Assembly (NCBI GenBank): GCA_021775555.1
Contig: JAJFHP010000007.1
Span: 1-32,807, forward strand
Direction of reading: 5' to 3'
Length of the DNA: 32,807 nucleotides
Source: Hyphomicrobiales bacterium
GTDB lineage: Bacteria > Pseudomonadota > Alphaproteobacteria > Rhizobiales > Methyloligellaceae
A program made the position numbers and the translations under genes. The notes under the pieces are model-generated. The model was given only the letters and a program-made list of their open reading frames with translations. It was not told the origin of the DNA and made no database searches. Within the stretch, counting starts at the first letter, position 1. Every line of letters begins with the position of its first letter. Below are positions 10,574 to 17,395 of this stretch, piece after piece.

Positions 10574-10939
10574 ATGGACATCCCCATGCAAGTCAATTTC
10601 CGGAATATGGAACCCTCACCCGCCATTGAGACCCGTGTGCGTGAAAAGGCGGCCAAGCTTGAGCAGTATTTTCACCATCTCACCTCTTGCCGTGTGGTGG
10701 TCGAGGCGCCGCACCGCCACCACCAAAAGGGTAAGATTTATCATGTGAAAATAGAGATGGGCGTGCCGCGCAAACCCGAACTCGTGGTCTCCAACGAGCG
10801 GGAGGAAAACCACGCCCATGAGGATGTCTATATCGCCATCCGCGACGCCTTCAAAACCGCCGAGCGGCAACTGCGCGACTTCACCAGTCAGATGGAAGGC
10901 AAGACGGGCCGACACCTGCCCCCCGATCCGGAAGCCTAG
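10574..10939 (+). CDS. Short ribosome hibernation promoting factor / RaiA family protein
   Basis: Binds the small ribosomal subunit in stationary phase or stress and keeps ribosomes inactive. The 121-aa protein has the single HPF/RaiA beta-alpha fold: an opening strand MQVNFRNM, a helix with AIETRVREKAAKLEQYF, a basic segment APHRHHQKGKIYHV, and a C-terminal helix YIAIRDAFKTAERQLRDF. It lacks the extra C-terminal dimerisation domain of long HPF. A GTG at 10556 is in frame, but AAGGAGG at 10559-10565 points to the ATG at 10574, which also begins the conserved part. It stands alone and converges on the minus-strand membrane protein at 10952. Confidence 0.9.
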   Translation: MDIPMQVNFRNMEPSPAIETRVREKAAKLEQYFHHLTSCRVVVEAPHRHHQKGKIYHVKIEMGVPRKPELVVSNEREENHAHEDVYIAIRDAFKTAERQLRDFTSQMEGKTGRHLPPDPEA

Positions 10940-10951
10940 GGTCTGGTCGGA

Positions 10952-11476
10952 TTAAGGGAGCTTGTCGACTGATGCCCTCATGACCGGCCCGGCGGGTTTT
11001 GCAATCTTCGGTTTGTTCAACTCTTCCCGCTTTGGTGTGTCGAGCAATTTTGCCGGGACCACTCTGGGCGATTCACGTTCAATCTTTTTCTCAGCAGTCG
11101 TCAGTTCCAGGCCGAACGTCAAATCCTGCCAGCTCGCCTCGCGGGCCTTAGCCAGCGACCCGCGAATATGATCCACAACGCGCGTCACCTGCTTCTCCTG
11201 CATTAATTCATGCCATTTCTCACTGGCAATGATCAGCCTGGGCCCAACCGGGTTGTCAGCCAACTCCTGGGTGTAGCTCACCAGTCCCCCGGAGTTGAAC
11301 GTGGCCAGGATGCCACCCGCCAGCACCAGTGCCAATAAGACACGACGGCGATTGTTCGACGTGTCGGTGGAAGGCTCCGCCGGCATAGAGACAAAACCTT
11401 CATTGGCTTTTTTGACAGCCTGTGCCTCGCTTTGCTGGTCTTGCAGCTTTTTGCGGTATTGCAGGGCGAACGACAT
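10952..11476 (-). CDS. Uncharacterised single-pass membrane protein, last gene of the MBOAT/SGNH operon
   Basis: I do not recognise a named family. The 174-aa protein has a charged cytoplasmic N-terminus of ~45 residues, an RRR stop-transfer charge cluster at 43-45, one hydrophobic helix at about 46-60 (VLLALVLAGGILATF), and a ~110-residue tail that should face the periplasm. The tail is Lys/Pro-rich near its end. The start has GAGGAAG upstream and lies 19 nt after the MBOAT stop, so it is very probably cotranscribed with that gene. Small membrane or periplasmic partners are common in MBOAT acyl-transfer systems (AlgF and AlgJ beside AlgI), so a helper role is inferred from position only. Confidence 0.8.
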   Translation of the reverse strand: MSFALQYRKKLQDQQSEAQAVKKANEGFVSMPAEPSTDTSNNRRRVLLALVLAGGILATFNSGGLVSYTQELADNPVGPRLIIASEKWHELMQEKQVTRVVDHIRGSLAKAREASWQDLTFGLELTTAEKKIERESPRVVPAKLLDTPKREELNKPKIAKPAGPVMRASVDKLP

Positions 11477-11495
11477 TTTTCAGGTCTTCCTCGGG

Positions 11496-12971
11496 CTAGA
11501 ACTGGAAGTAGATAAACGGTGCAACGCCTTCAGGCGCGACCGACTGGATCAACAGGATGCCGAAACCCAGAAGGAACCCCAGACCGATTGGTCCAACCCC
11601 TTCCAGGGTTTTGGCCGTGCCTGTCACCAGTCCATTAGGCAAGAAGTGTGCCGCCAGCGATGCGGCAACCATCACAACAAGGAAAGGCGAAGTGAATTGG
11701 CCGGGCTGTGACCAGTTTGCCAGCCCCTGCACATATTGAAGCGCGAATACGAGATTTTCCGCACGGAAGAAAATCCACGCCAGGCACACTATGTGAAACG
11801 TCACCAGCACACCGATCGTGCGGCTTATAAACCCAGCCCGTGCGGGAGGATCGATTGTGGTCATGACTCCCGACCCATGCCCGGCGACCGCCATTGCAGT
11901 AGCTGGCACGCTTTTCAAACTCATCACAAGGCGCTCCGCGGCAAGGGCCGTACCGTGGATGAGACCCCAGATGACAAAGGTCCATGCCGCGCCATGCCAG
12001 ATGCCACCCAGCATCATGGTGAGAAACAGATTGCGGTAGGTGAGAAAACTTCCCCCCCGCGCGCCACCGAGCGGCTTGTAGAGATAGTCGCGCAACCATT
12101 CCGACAAAGAGATATGCCAGCGCCGCCAGAACTCTTTCAAGGAGGCCGCCCGGTAGGGCTGGTTGAAATTCCATCTGAAGCGATAACCGAGCAGCGCCGC
12201 GACGCCGATGGCGATATCGCTGTAGCCTGAAAAATCGCAGTAGATCTGGACCGCGTAGGCATAAATGGCGAGTGCCAGATCAGGCCCGGCATACATGGAA
12301 GGATCGAAGAAGACCTGGTCCACAAGTTCCGTTGCCAGGTAGTTGGCGATCACCATCTTCTTGAGCAGTCCGAGCAGGATGAGCAAGATACCGAGGCTGA
12401 CCAGCGACCGGTTCAATCTTGGCTCCGCCCTGAGCTGGGGCAGAAAATCCGCCGCCCGGACAATCGGCCCGGCGACAAGCTGGGGAAAGAAAGAGATGTA
12501 GAGGAAGACATCTAGCGGAGAGGTGACGGCCTCGATCTTTCGCCGGTAGACGTCGGTTACATAGGAAATACCCTGGAAAGTGAAGAAGGAAATCCCGACG
12601 GGCAGGATGATCTCAAGGAACGGCAGGTCGCGCTCAAGCCCGGCCTTGTAGAGCATCTCCGCCAATTGATCGAGGAAGAAGCCGTAATATTTGAAGAATC
12701 CTAGAATTGTGAGGTTGAGCACCACGGCCATGCCAAGCAGCAGCTTGCGATCACGCCCATTCTCACTCAAGCCTATAAGCCGGCCCGCCACATAGTTGAT
12801 GAGCGAGCTACCCGCAAGCAGGGCCGTGAAGCGCCAGTCCCAATAGCCATAAAAGAAATAGGACGCACCCAGTAAAAACACTTTACGCGGCTCGGGCCTG
12901 TGGCGCATTTCCCAGCTGATGCCGAACACGACCAGGAAGAACAACGCAAAATCAAGAGTGGGAAACAACAT
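11496..12971 (-). CDS. MBOAT family membrane-bound O-acyltransferase (AlgI/PatA-like)
   Basis: Multi-pass inner-membrane protein that, in characterised relatives (AlgI, PatA, DltB), moves an acyl group from a cytoplasmic donor to the outer face for transfer to a polysaccharide. The 491-aa protein opens with MLFPTLDFALFF, typical of AlgI-type MBOATs. It carries the SYFFYGYWDWRF, CDFSGYSDIAIG and FWRRWHISLSEWLRDYLY signatures and the invariant histidine His326 in GGIWHGAAW; the second conserved histidine is His286. Many hydrophobic helices are visible. It lies between the SGNH lipoprotein (43 nt upstream) and a small membrane protein (19 nt downstream). The acceptor could be peptidoglycan or another envelope glycan. 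Confidence 0.95.
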   Translation of the reverse strand: MLFPTLDFALFFLVVFGISWEMRHRPEPRKVFLLGASYFFYGYWDWRFTALLAGSSLINYVAGRLIGLSENGRDRKLLLGMAVVLNLTILGFFKYYGFFLDQLAEMLYKAGLERDLPFLEIILPVGISFFTFQGISYVTDVYRRKIEAVTSPLDVFLYISFFPQLVAGPIVRAADFLPQLRAEPRLNRSLVSLGILLILLGLLKKMVIANYLATELVDQVFFDPSMYAGPDLALAIYAYAVQIYCDFSGYSDIAIGVAALLGYRFRWNFNQPYRAASLKEFWRRWHISLSEWLRDYLYKPLGGARGGSFLTYRNLFLTMMLGGIWHGAAWTFVIWGLIHGTALAAERLVMSLKSVPATAMAVAGHGSGVMTTIDPPARAGFISRTIGVLVTFHIVCLAWIFFRAENLVFALQYVQGLANWSQPGQFTSPFLVVMVAASLAAHFLPNGLVTGTAKTLEGVGPIGLGFLLGFGILLIQSVAPEGVAPFIYFQF

Positions 12972-13014
12972 CTGTAATACTCGGAACTCTACTCATTTAA
13001 ACGGGTTTTGAATT

Positions 13015-14502
13015 TTACCGGCTGGCCAACCTCACATGGGCGTCATAGCCAGCCGAAACTTCATCGAAGAGCGCCATCGCAGACCGTTTCGCTCCTGCCG
13101 ATCTCAAATGCACATGGTCGCTTGCGGCGAGCGGCGGCTCGGCTTTGCCCCAGGCATGGATTCCACACGGGCCGTTCATAACCTTCGACCAATCCCAGAA
13201 ATGGGCGCCATGCGTTTGCGCCACACGGCTGAGGCGATCTCGCACCACGGCCAGTTTGGGTGGTGCATGCCACAGAGCCAGTTGAATTGACCTCGTGCTT
13301 TTAAGTTTTGCGTAGCGTTGCAATTCACGCTTACCCAGCACCCGGCACGGCGCGCTGGATGCCGCATTTTTATCAGCGGCCCGGGCGAAGCGGGGAAAGC
13401 GCGCGCCGTCCGGCGGCCCAAGTATAAGAATGCTTGCTTGCGGCGCGTGCTTCTTCAGCCGCGACACCAGCGCTGTTACGCGTGTCTCATAGGCTTGCGC
13501 ATCAAGCTTGTCGTTAAACCCTTCATTGGTGCCGTAACCCAATATGATCAGGGAGGGCTTGAGATGGGCGAGACCATCTGCCACCAGGGATTTATCCCAA
13601 CGCCGGGGTGTATCAGCGGTTGCACCAGGAATACCGAAATTAATGTAGCGCAGTCCGGGCCGGTTCTGACCCACGGACCAGGACAGGATCGAGACCGCTC
13701 CCTTGTCTTTTGTTGTCACTTGGAGTTCGCGCCCTTTGCGCTCAACGCGCACACGCTTAATGGACCTTTCCGAAGAGGCCGTCGCGATGCTGCGTCTTGC
13801 CCCGCCGAATGACACCTCTACTTCTCCGCCTTTCGGTTGCGTCAGGAGCGCCACCTCGGCCCACTCGAACGCCCCCTTACGGCTGGTCAGCGTCAGGCGC
13901 GCACCCTTTTCCTTTGTGCTCAGACGTACCCCGCTCAAACCATAGGCCCCGAGGTCCGTTTTGAGGCTGTTGGCCGCTTTCCAAGTTCCCTTGCGCGCAA
14001 AGGAAACCCCGCGCGCCTTATAATAGGGAAACGGAAATCCGGGCATCATCATACCCCGCCCCGCATCGCCAAATCGCGCCTGGAACAGCGCTCTCAGGTC
14101 GCCGGAGAAATTGTCGGCTGCAATATGGCTGTCGCCCAGATGAAGGATAGTGACGGGCTCCTGCCGCAGGCCCGATTGAAGACCTGCCAGTGCGCGGTAA
14201 AACCGTGCCAGCGGTGCCCCGGCCTGAATGGCGTCGAGTGCTGCCGCGCGCGCCTCGGCCAGCGACCTTCGTGCCGGGGGCTTGCTCGCCAGCAAACGAT
14301 TGCCCTTCATGGAGCGATCGATTTGTTCTTTGATGGAGAGAAAATTGTCCGGCCCAGCATCCGCCTGGCGATTATCACTCTCGCCCTCAAGGCAACCCGC
14401 AAGCAGGAGGGATGCCAAGGCTGGAAGGAGCCACGCCCTTTGAGGCGGACCGCTTCGGGGCTTGCTCGCCCCCGTTCGCAACGTAACTCTCTGGCAGCGC
14501 AT
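13015..14502 (-). CDS. SGNH/GDSL-type hydrolase or acyltransferase lipoprotein
   Basis: Probable outer- or inner-membrane-anchored periplasmic esterase or O-acetyltransferase. The ATG at 14502 is chosen because GAGG lies 6 nt upstream; an in-frame GTG at 14526 has no ribosome-binding site. A hydrophobic segment ends in lipobox LLAGC, with the lipid cysteine at residue 37. SGNH blocks are visible: HLGDSHIAADN with Ser125, GYGTNE with Asn326, and DHVH with Asp462 and His465. The long insert (about 170 residues, beta-rich) between the Ser block and the Asn block recalls Ape1-type peptidoglycan O-acetylesterases with an inserted carbohydrate-binding module. It sits between the DUF459 SGNH gene and the MBOAT gene, which favours acyl transfer or removal on the same glycan. 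Confidence 0.88.
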   Translation of the reverse strand: MRCQRVTLRTGASKPRSGPPQRAWLLPALASLLLAGCLEGESDNRQADAGPDNFLSIKEQIDRSMKGNRLLASKPPARRSLAEARAAALDAIQAGAPLARFYRALAGLQSGLRQEPVTILHLGDSHIAADNFSGDLRALFQARFGDAGRGMMMPGFPFPYYKARGVSFARKGTWKAANSLKTDLGAYGLSGVRLSTKEKGARLTLTSRKGAFEWAEVALLTQPKGGEVEVSFGGARRSIATASSERSIKRVRVERKGRELQVTTKDKGAVSILSWSVGQNRPGLRYINFGIPGATADTPRRWDKSLVADGLAHLKPSLIILGYGTNEGFNDKLDAQAYETRVTALVSRLKKHAPQASILILGPPDGARFPRFARAADKNAASSAPCRVLGKRELQRYAKLKSTRSIQLALWHAPPKLAVVRDRLSRVAQTHGAHFWDWSKVMNGPCGIHAWGKAEPPLAASDHVHLRSAGAKRSAMALFDEVSAGYDAHVRLASR

Positions 14503-14556
14503 CTTACGCCTCACACTCAAAAACACTAGAAAGACGGCATTCGGTCCTTTAAATCC

Positions 14557-15876
14557 TCAGCCCGCCGGCCATTTGAAATCATCCGCGCGGCCCGGTTTGG
14601 CCTGCAATTCCTCCCCCTTTATGAGCACGCGGTAATAGGGTCTCTGCGACAAAGGCAAACGCCGCTGGGCCGCCGCCAGACTGCTGTCACTGATCGGGGA
14701 AATCGACGCGAGCGCGGTAACACCGCTTTCCAGCTCGCGGGCAATCACCTCGCCTTGCGGCGTATACCGCGTGCTGACCGCGGCCAGGGCGGCTTCGGAA
14801 ATCTTTGGCCGCACCAGCGTGATCCCGGCAACGCTGCCGTCGGCGGAAGGCAATGCGATGGCGCTTTCCGCGGGGTCGGCTGAACGGTTGGATATCACGC
14901 GTCCAATCGCCGCTCTTTCACGCGCCGCCGCCTGGGGCGTCATCCGGCCAGCCGGTTTCTTCGGCTTCTCGAGGCTCGACTGCCGTTTGGAGGCTTTTTG
15001 CGATGGCAGCGTGCGGCGAATGGCGCGGGCCTGCTCGGTCTCGCTGCCGGCCAGCGGAATATCACGCTCCGAGCGCGCCTGGCGCATGTCGCGCCGGATT
15101 TCCCGCTCCACGAAATGGGCAAGTTTGCGATAGCCACGAATGGTAAAATGTACACCGTCCCCAGCCCTCAGCCGGCCCACCTGCCCATTCAGGTCAGGCC
15201 CGAATGCGCTGTAGCGGCCAAACTGGTCTGCGAAACCGTTCCAGGTATCGACGAATTTTACGCCGTTGATGAACGCTCGCTCGCGGAAGATCTCGTTCAT
15301 GATCTGCATCTGGTTGTTGTGCTTGGGCGAACGCATGATGGGCAGGCCGACCCAGTAAACGGATGCATTCGACCCCTTGAGGCGTTTGATGAAACGGTCG
15401 ATCCGCTTGGAATAGACATCGCGCCATTCCGGCGAGTCGATCTTGTGCCACTTCCTCTTCTTCCCCACTCGGATGGGCTGCATATCGTTGGCGCCAACCA
15501 TGATGACGGCAATATGCACCTTCTCGGCGGTGAGAATGCCGGTCAGTTTTTTATTCCAATCGAAATAGTCGGTGCGCACGAAGCCCGTCGAGACGCGCGA
15601 CTTCTTCACCACGTCGATGTTTCCATCAGGTCTGAAGGCGCGGTAGAGACCGGCCCAGATGCCATCCCCGAGAGAATCCCCGAACACGTAGAGACGGTAG
15701 CGGTTGGATTCAGGAAACGGCGTCACATAGCTGTTTGAAACATGTTTGAGCCCTTGCGCATTGGCTTCAGGCTGCGTTGCTGCAAACCCGGTCAGGATGA
15801 GGGCAAGTACAGCGGTTATTTGCAGGAGATCTTTAAAAACTATTTTACAGTGTTTATACACGCAACTGGACATTAC
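14557..15876 (-). CDS. DUF459-type periplasmic SGNH family protein
   Basis: Member of the DUF459 group of SGNH hydrolase-fold proteins, common in alphaproteobacteria. A signal peptide of about 40 residues ends near ATQPEANAQ. SGNH blocks are clear: VFGDSLGDGIW, MVGANDMQP and GVHFTIRGYRKLA. After the ~250-residue catalytic domain comes a long basic, Ala/Ser/Pro-rich tail of about 190 residues without a clear fold. ATG at 15876 is preferred over an in-frame GTG at 15951 because it starts the signal peptide and has GGGAGG 11 nt upstream; that spacing is long. It is the first gene of the four-gene run with the SGNH lipoprotein, MBOAT and small membrane protein. Enzymatic activity is inferred from the conserved blocks. 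Confidence 0.9.
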   Translation of the reverse strand, partial: VMSSCVYKHCKIVFKDLLQITAVLALILTGFAATQPEANAQGLKHVSNSYVTPFPESNRYRLYVFGDSLGDGIWAGLYRAFRPDGNIDVVKKSRVSTGFVRTDYFDWNKKLTGILTAEKVHIAVIMVGANDMQPIRVGKKRKWHKIDSPEWRDVYSKRIDRFIKRLKGSNASVYWVGLPIMRSPKHNNQMQIMNEIFRERAFINGVKFVDTWNGFADQFGRYSAFGPDLNGQVGRLRAGDGVHFTIRGYRKLAHFVEREIRRDMRQARSERDIPLAGSETEQARAIRRTLPSQKASKRQSSLEKPKKPAGRMTPQAAARERAAIGRVISNRSADPAESAIALPSADGSVAGITLVRPKISEAALAAVSTRYTPQGEVIARELESGVTALASISPISDSSLAAAQRRLPLSQRPYYRVLIKGEELQAKPGRADDFKWPAG

Positions 15877-15905
15877 TACTTCGGCCTCCCTTTGACCGTA
15901 CTTGA

Positions 15906-15922
15906 TATCCCCGCGGGGGATA
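15906..15922. promoter_or_regulatory. Palindrome just upstream of the DUF459-MBOAT operon
   Basis: TATCCCC (15906-15912) and GGGGATA (15916-15922) form a perfect 7-bp inverted repeat around GCG. It lies 30 nt before the preferred start of the first gene. It could be an operator, or a hairpin in the leader RNA near the ribosome-binding site. If translation began at the upstream GTG it would be coding instead. Confidence 0.4.
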
Positions 15923-16079
15923 GTCCTAACGGATATTGGCGAATCCACCAAATTACATATGCTCCAATTGGTGCCCGATAATGCTTTCCAAACCGTGAAT
16001 GTCTGTCCCGTTGTGACAAAATGATATGGCGCTGTGATGGCATGGCAAAGTTTTCCACAAGCGCAAACAGCGCTGAGAA

Positions 16080-17312
16080 CTAACCTCCGCGCTGCAAATG
16101 TTTCAGGACGACAGCGCTTGGATAGCCATCCACGGCCATTCCGTTGGCCTTCTGGTAGGCGCGCACGGCAGCGCGTGTTCCAGACCCCAAAATGCCGTCA
16201 ACTTTCCCCTTGAGAAGACCGCGCGCGGCAAGCAGGCGCTGGAGTTCAAAACGCTCGGTGCGCGCCAGAGGCAGATAATCCACCGGCCAGGCTTTCGCAA
16301 ACCCTTTCGCTCCAGGATTGCGTATACGGTCAGCAAGGTGGCCCACCGCGAGGGCATAGGAGGTGGCGTTGTTGTAACGCAGGATGGAGCGGAAATTGTT
16401 TATCACCGCGAAGGCAGGTCCGTTGGCCCCGGTGGGGAGAATAATCGCGGCACGGTCATCGGGCCGGGGAAACCCTTTGCCCCTGGCGCGCCTGATGCCC
16501 AGCGCCTGCCACTGCTCCAGTGTCTTGATGCGCTTTCTCCCCGTCAGCGCGTAATTGAATCCCTTGGGCAAGTCCACTTCATAGCCCCAGGTCTCTCCCG
16601 GCCGCCATTTCGATATTTTGAGATAGTTTCCGGTGGACGCCAGCGCATCGGGGATAGACCCCCAGATATTGCGCCGCCCGTCGCCGGTATAGTCGACCGC
16701 ATGGGCATTATAGGTCGTCGGGATAAACTGGGTGTGCCCCATGGCGCCGGCCCAGGAACCGGTCATCTTCGCTGCAGTAATATCGCCGTTCTGGAGGATT
16801 TGCAGGGCTGCAAGCAATTGCGTGCGGCCATATTTCCGGCGCGTGCCCTGAAAGCCCAGCGTTGCCAGCGAGCGGATCACATAATCCTTGCCCATGAACG
16901 AGCCATAGTTCGTTTCCATACCCCAGATGGCGAGCACGATGTGGCGATCGACACCGGTACGTGCCTCGATCTTGCGCAACAACCGCGGATATTTGCGCGC
17001 CATCTTGCGGCCCGTCTCTATACGTTTGGCGGAAACGGCGCTTTCAAGATATTTCCAGATCGGCTTGACGAACTCGGGCTGATGCTCCGCGCGCTTGAGC
17101 ACTTCGGGGTCGGGTGCCACGCCCTTGAAGGCACGCCGGAAGATTTTTTTCGAAACACCCTTTTTGCGCGCCTGAGGCCACAGCTCCTCGACCCAACGCT
17201 CGAAAGCCGTGCTCTGGGCCAGGGCGGGTGTTAAACCGAATGGCACAAGCACAATGCCGCCAAGGAGCAGCAGGGCATGCAGATATGCGAGAATGCGTGG
17301 TGCTGTGCGCAT
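16080..17312 (-). CDS. Lytic murein transglycosylase (MltB family) with peptidoglycan-binding domain
   Basis: Cleaves the MurNAc-GlcNAc bond of peptidoglycan with formation of 1,6-anhydroMurNAc, in the periplasm. A signal peptide covers residues ~1-32 (cleavage near ALAQ), with no lipobox. The SLT_2-type catalytic domain (about 35-330) has the catalytic Glu133 in IWGMETNYG and conserved blocks WAGAMGHTQFIP, GDGRRNIW and DALAS. A peptidoglycan-binding type 1 domain ends the protein (about 355-407), with KVDGILGSGTRAAVRAYQ. Length (410 aa) fits the family. It is transcribed ahead of the DUF459 operon with a 203-nt gap. A long plus-strand frame opposite it is an artefact. Confidence 0.95.
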   Translation of the reverse strand: MRTAPRILAYLHALLLLGGIVLVPFGLTPALAQSTAFERWVEELWPQARKKGVSKKIFRRAFKGVAPDPEVLKRAEHQPEFVKPIWKYLESAVSAKRIETGRKMARKYPRLLRKIEARTGVDRHIVLAIWGMETNYGSFMGKDYVIRSLATLGFQGTRRKYGRTQLLAALQILQNGDITAAKMTGSWAGAMGHTQFIPTTYNAHAVDYTGDGRRNIWGSIPDALASTGNYLKISKWRPGETWGYEVDLPKGFNYALTGRKRIKTLEQWQALGIRRARGKGFPRPDDRAAIILPTGANGPAFAVINNFRSILRYNNATSYALAVGHLADRIRNPGAKGFAKAWPVDYLPLARTERFELQRLLAARGLLKGKVDGILGSGTRAAVRAYQKANGMAVDGYPSAVVLKHLQRGG

Positions 17313-17395
17313 GGCTTCAAATTATCCCGCCGAATCAATCGCGGGAGACTATCAGCCCTTATGTGCGCGGACTAGGGATGGGTGAGAGGCCCTGC

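Noticed and set aside
13837-14529. A 230-codon plus-strand frame over the SGNH lipoprotein gene
   Set aside because: It is antisense to a well-supported gene and Arg/Pro-rich without a domain, a codon-bias shadow.
14998-15738. A 246-codon plus-strand frame over the DUF459 gene
   Set aside because: It lies opposite conserved SGNH blocks and shows no family features.
16098-17234. A 378-codon plus-strand open frame opposite the first MltB gene
   Set aside because: The minus strand encodes a complete transglycosylase with catalytic motifs and signal peptide. The antisense frame has no recognisable domain and comes from GC-rich third codon positions.
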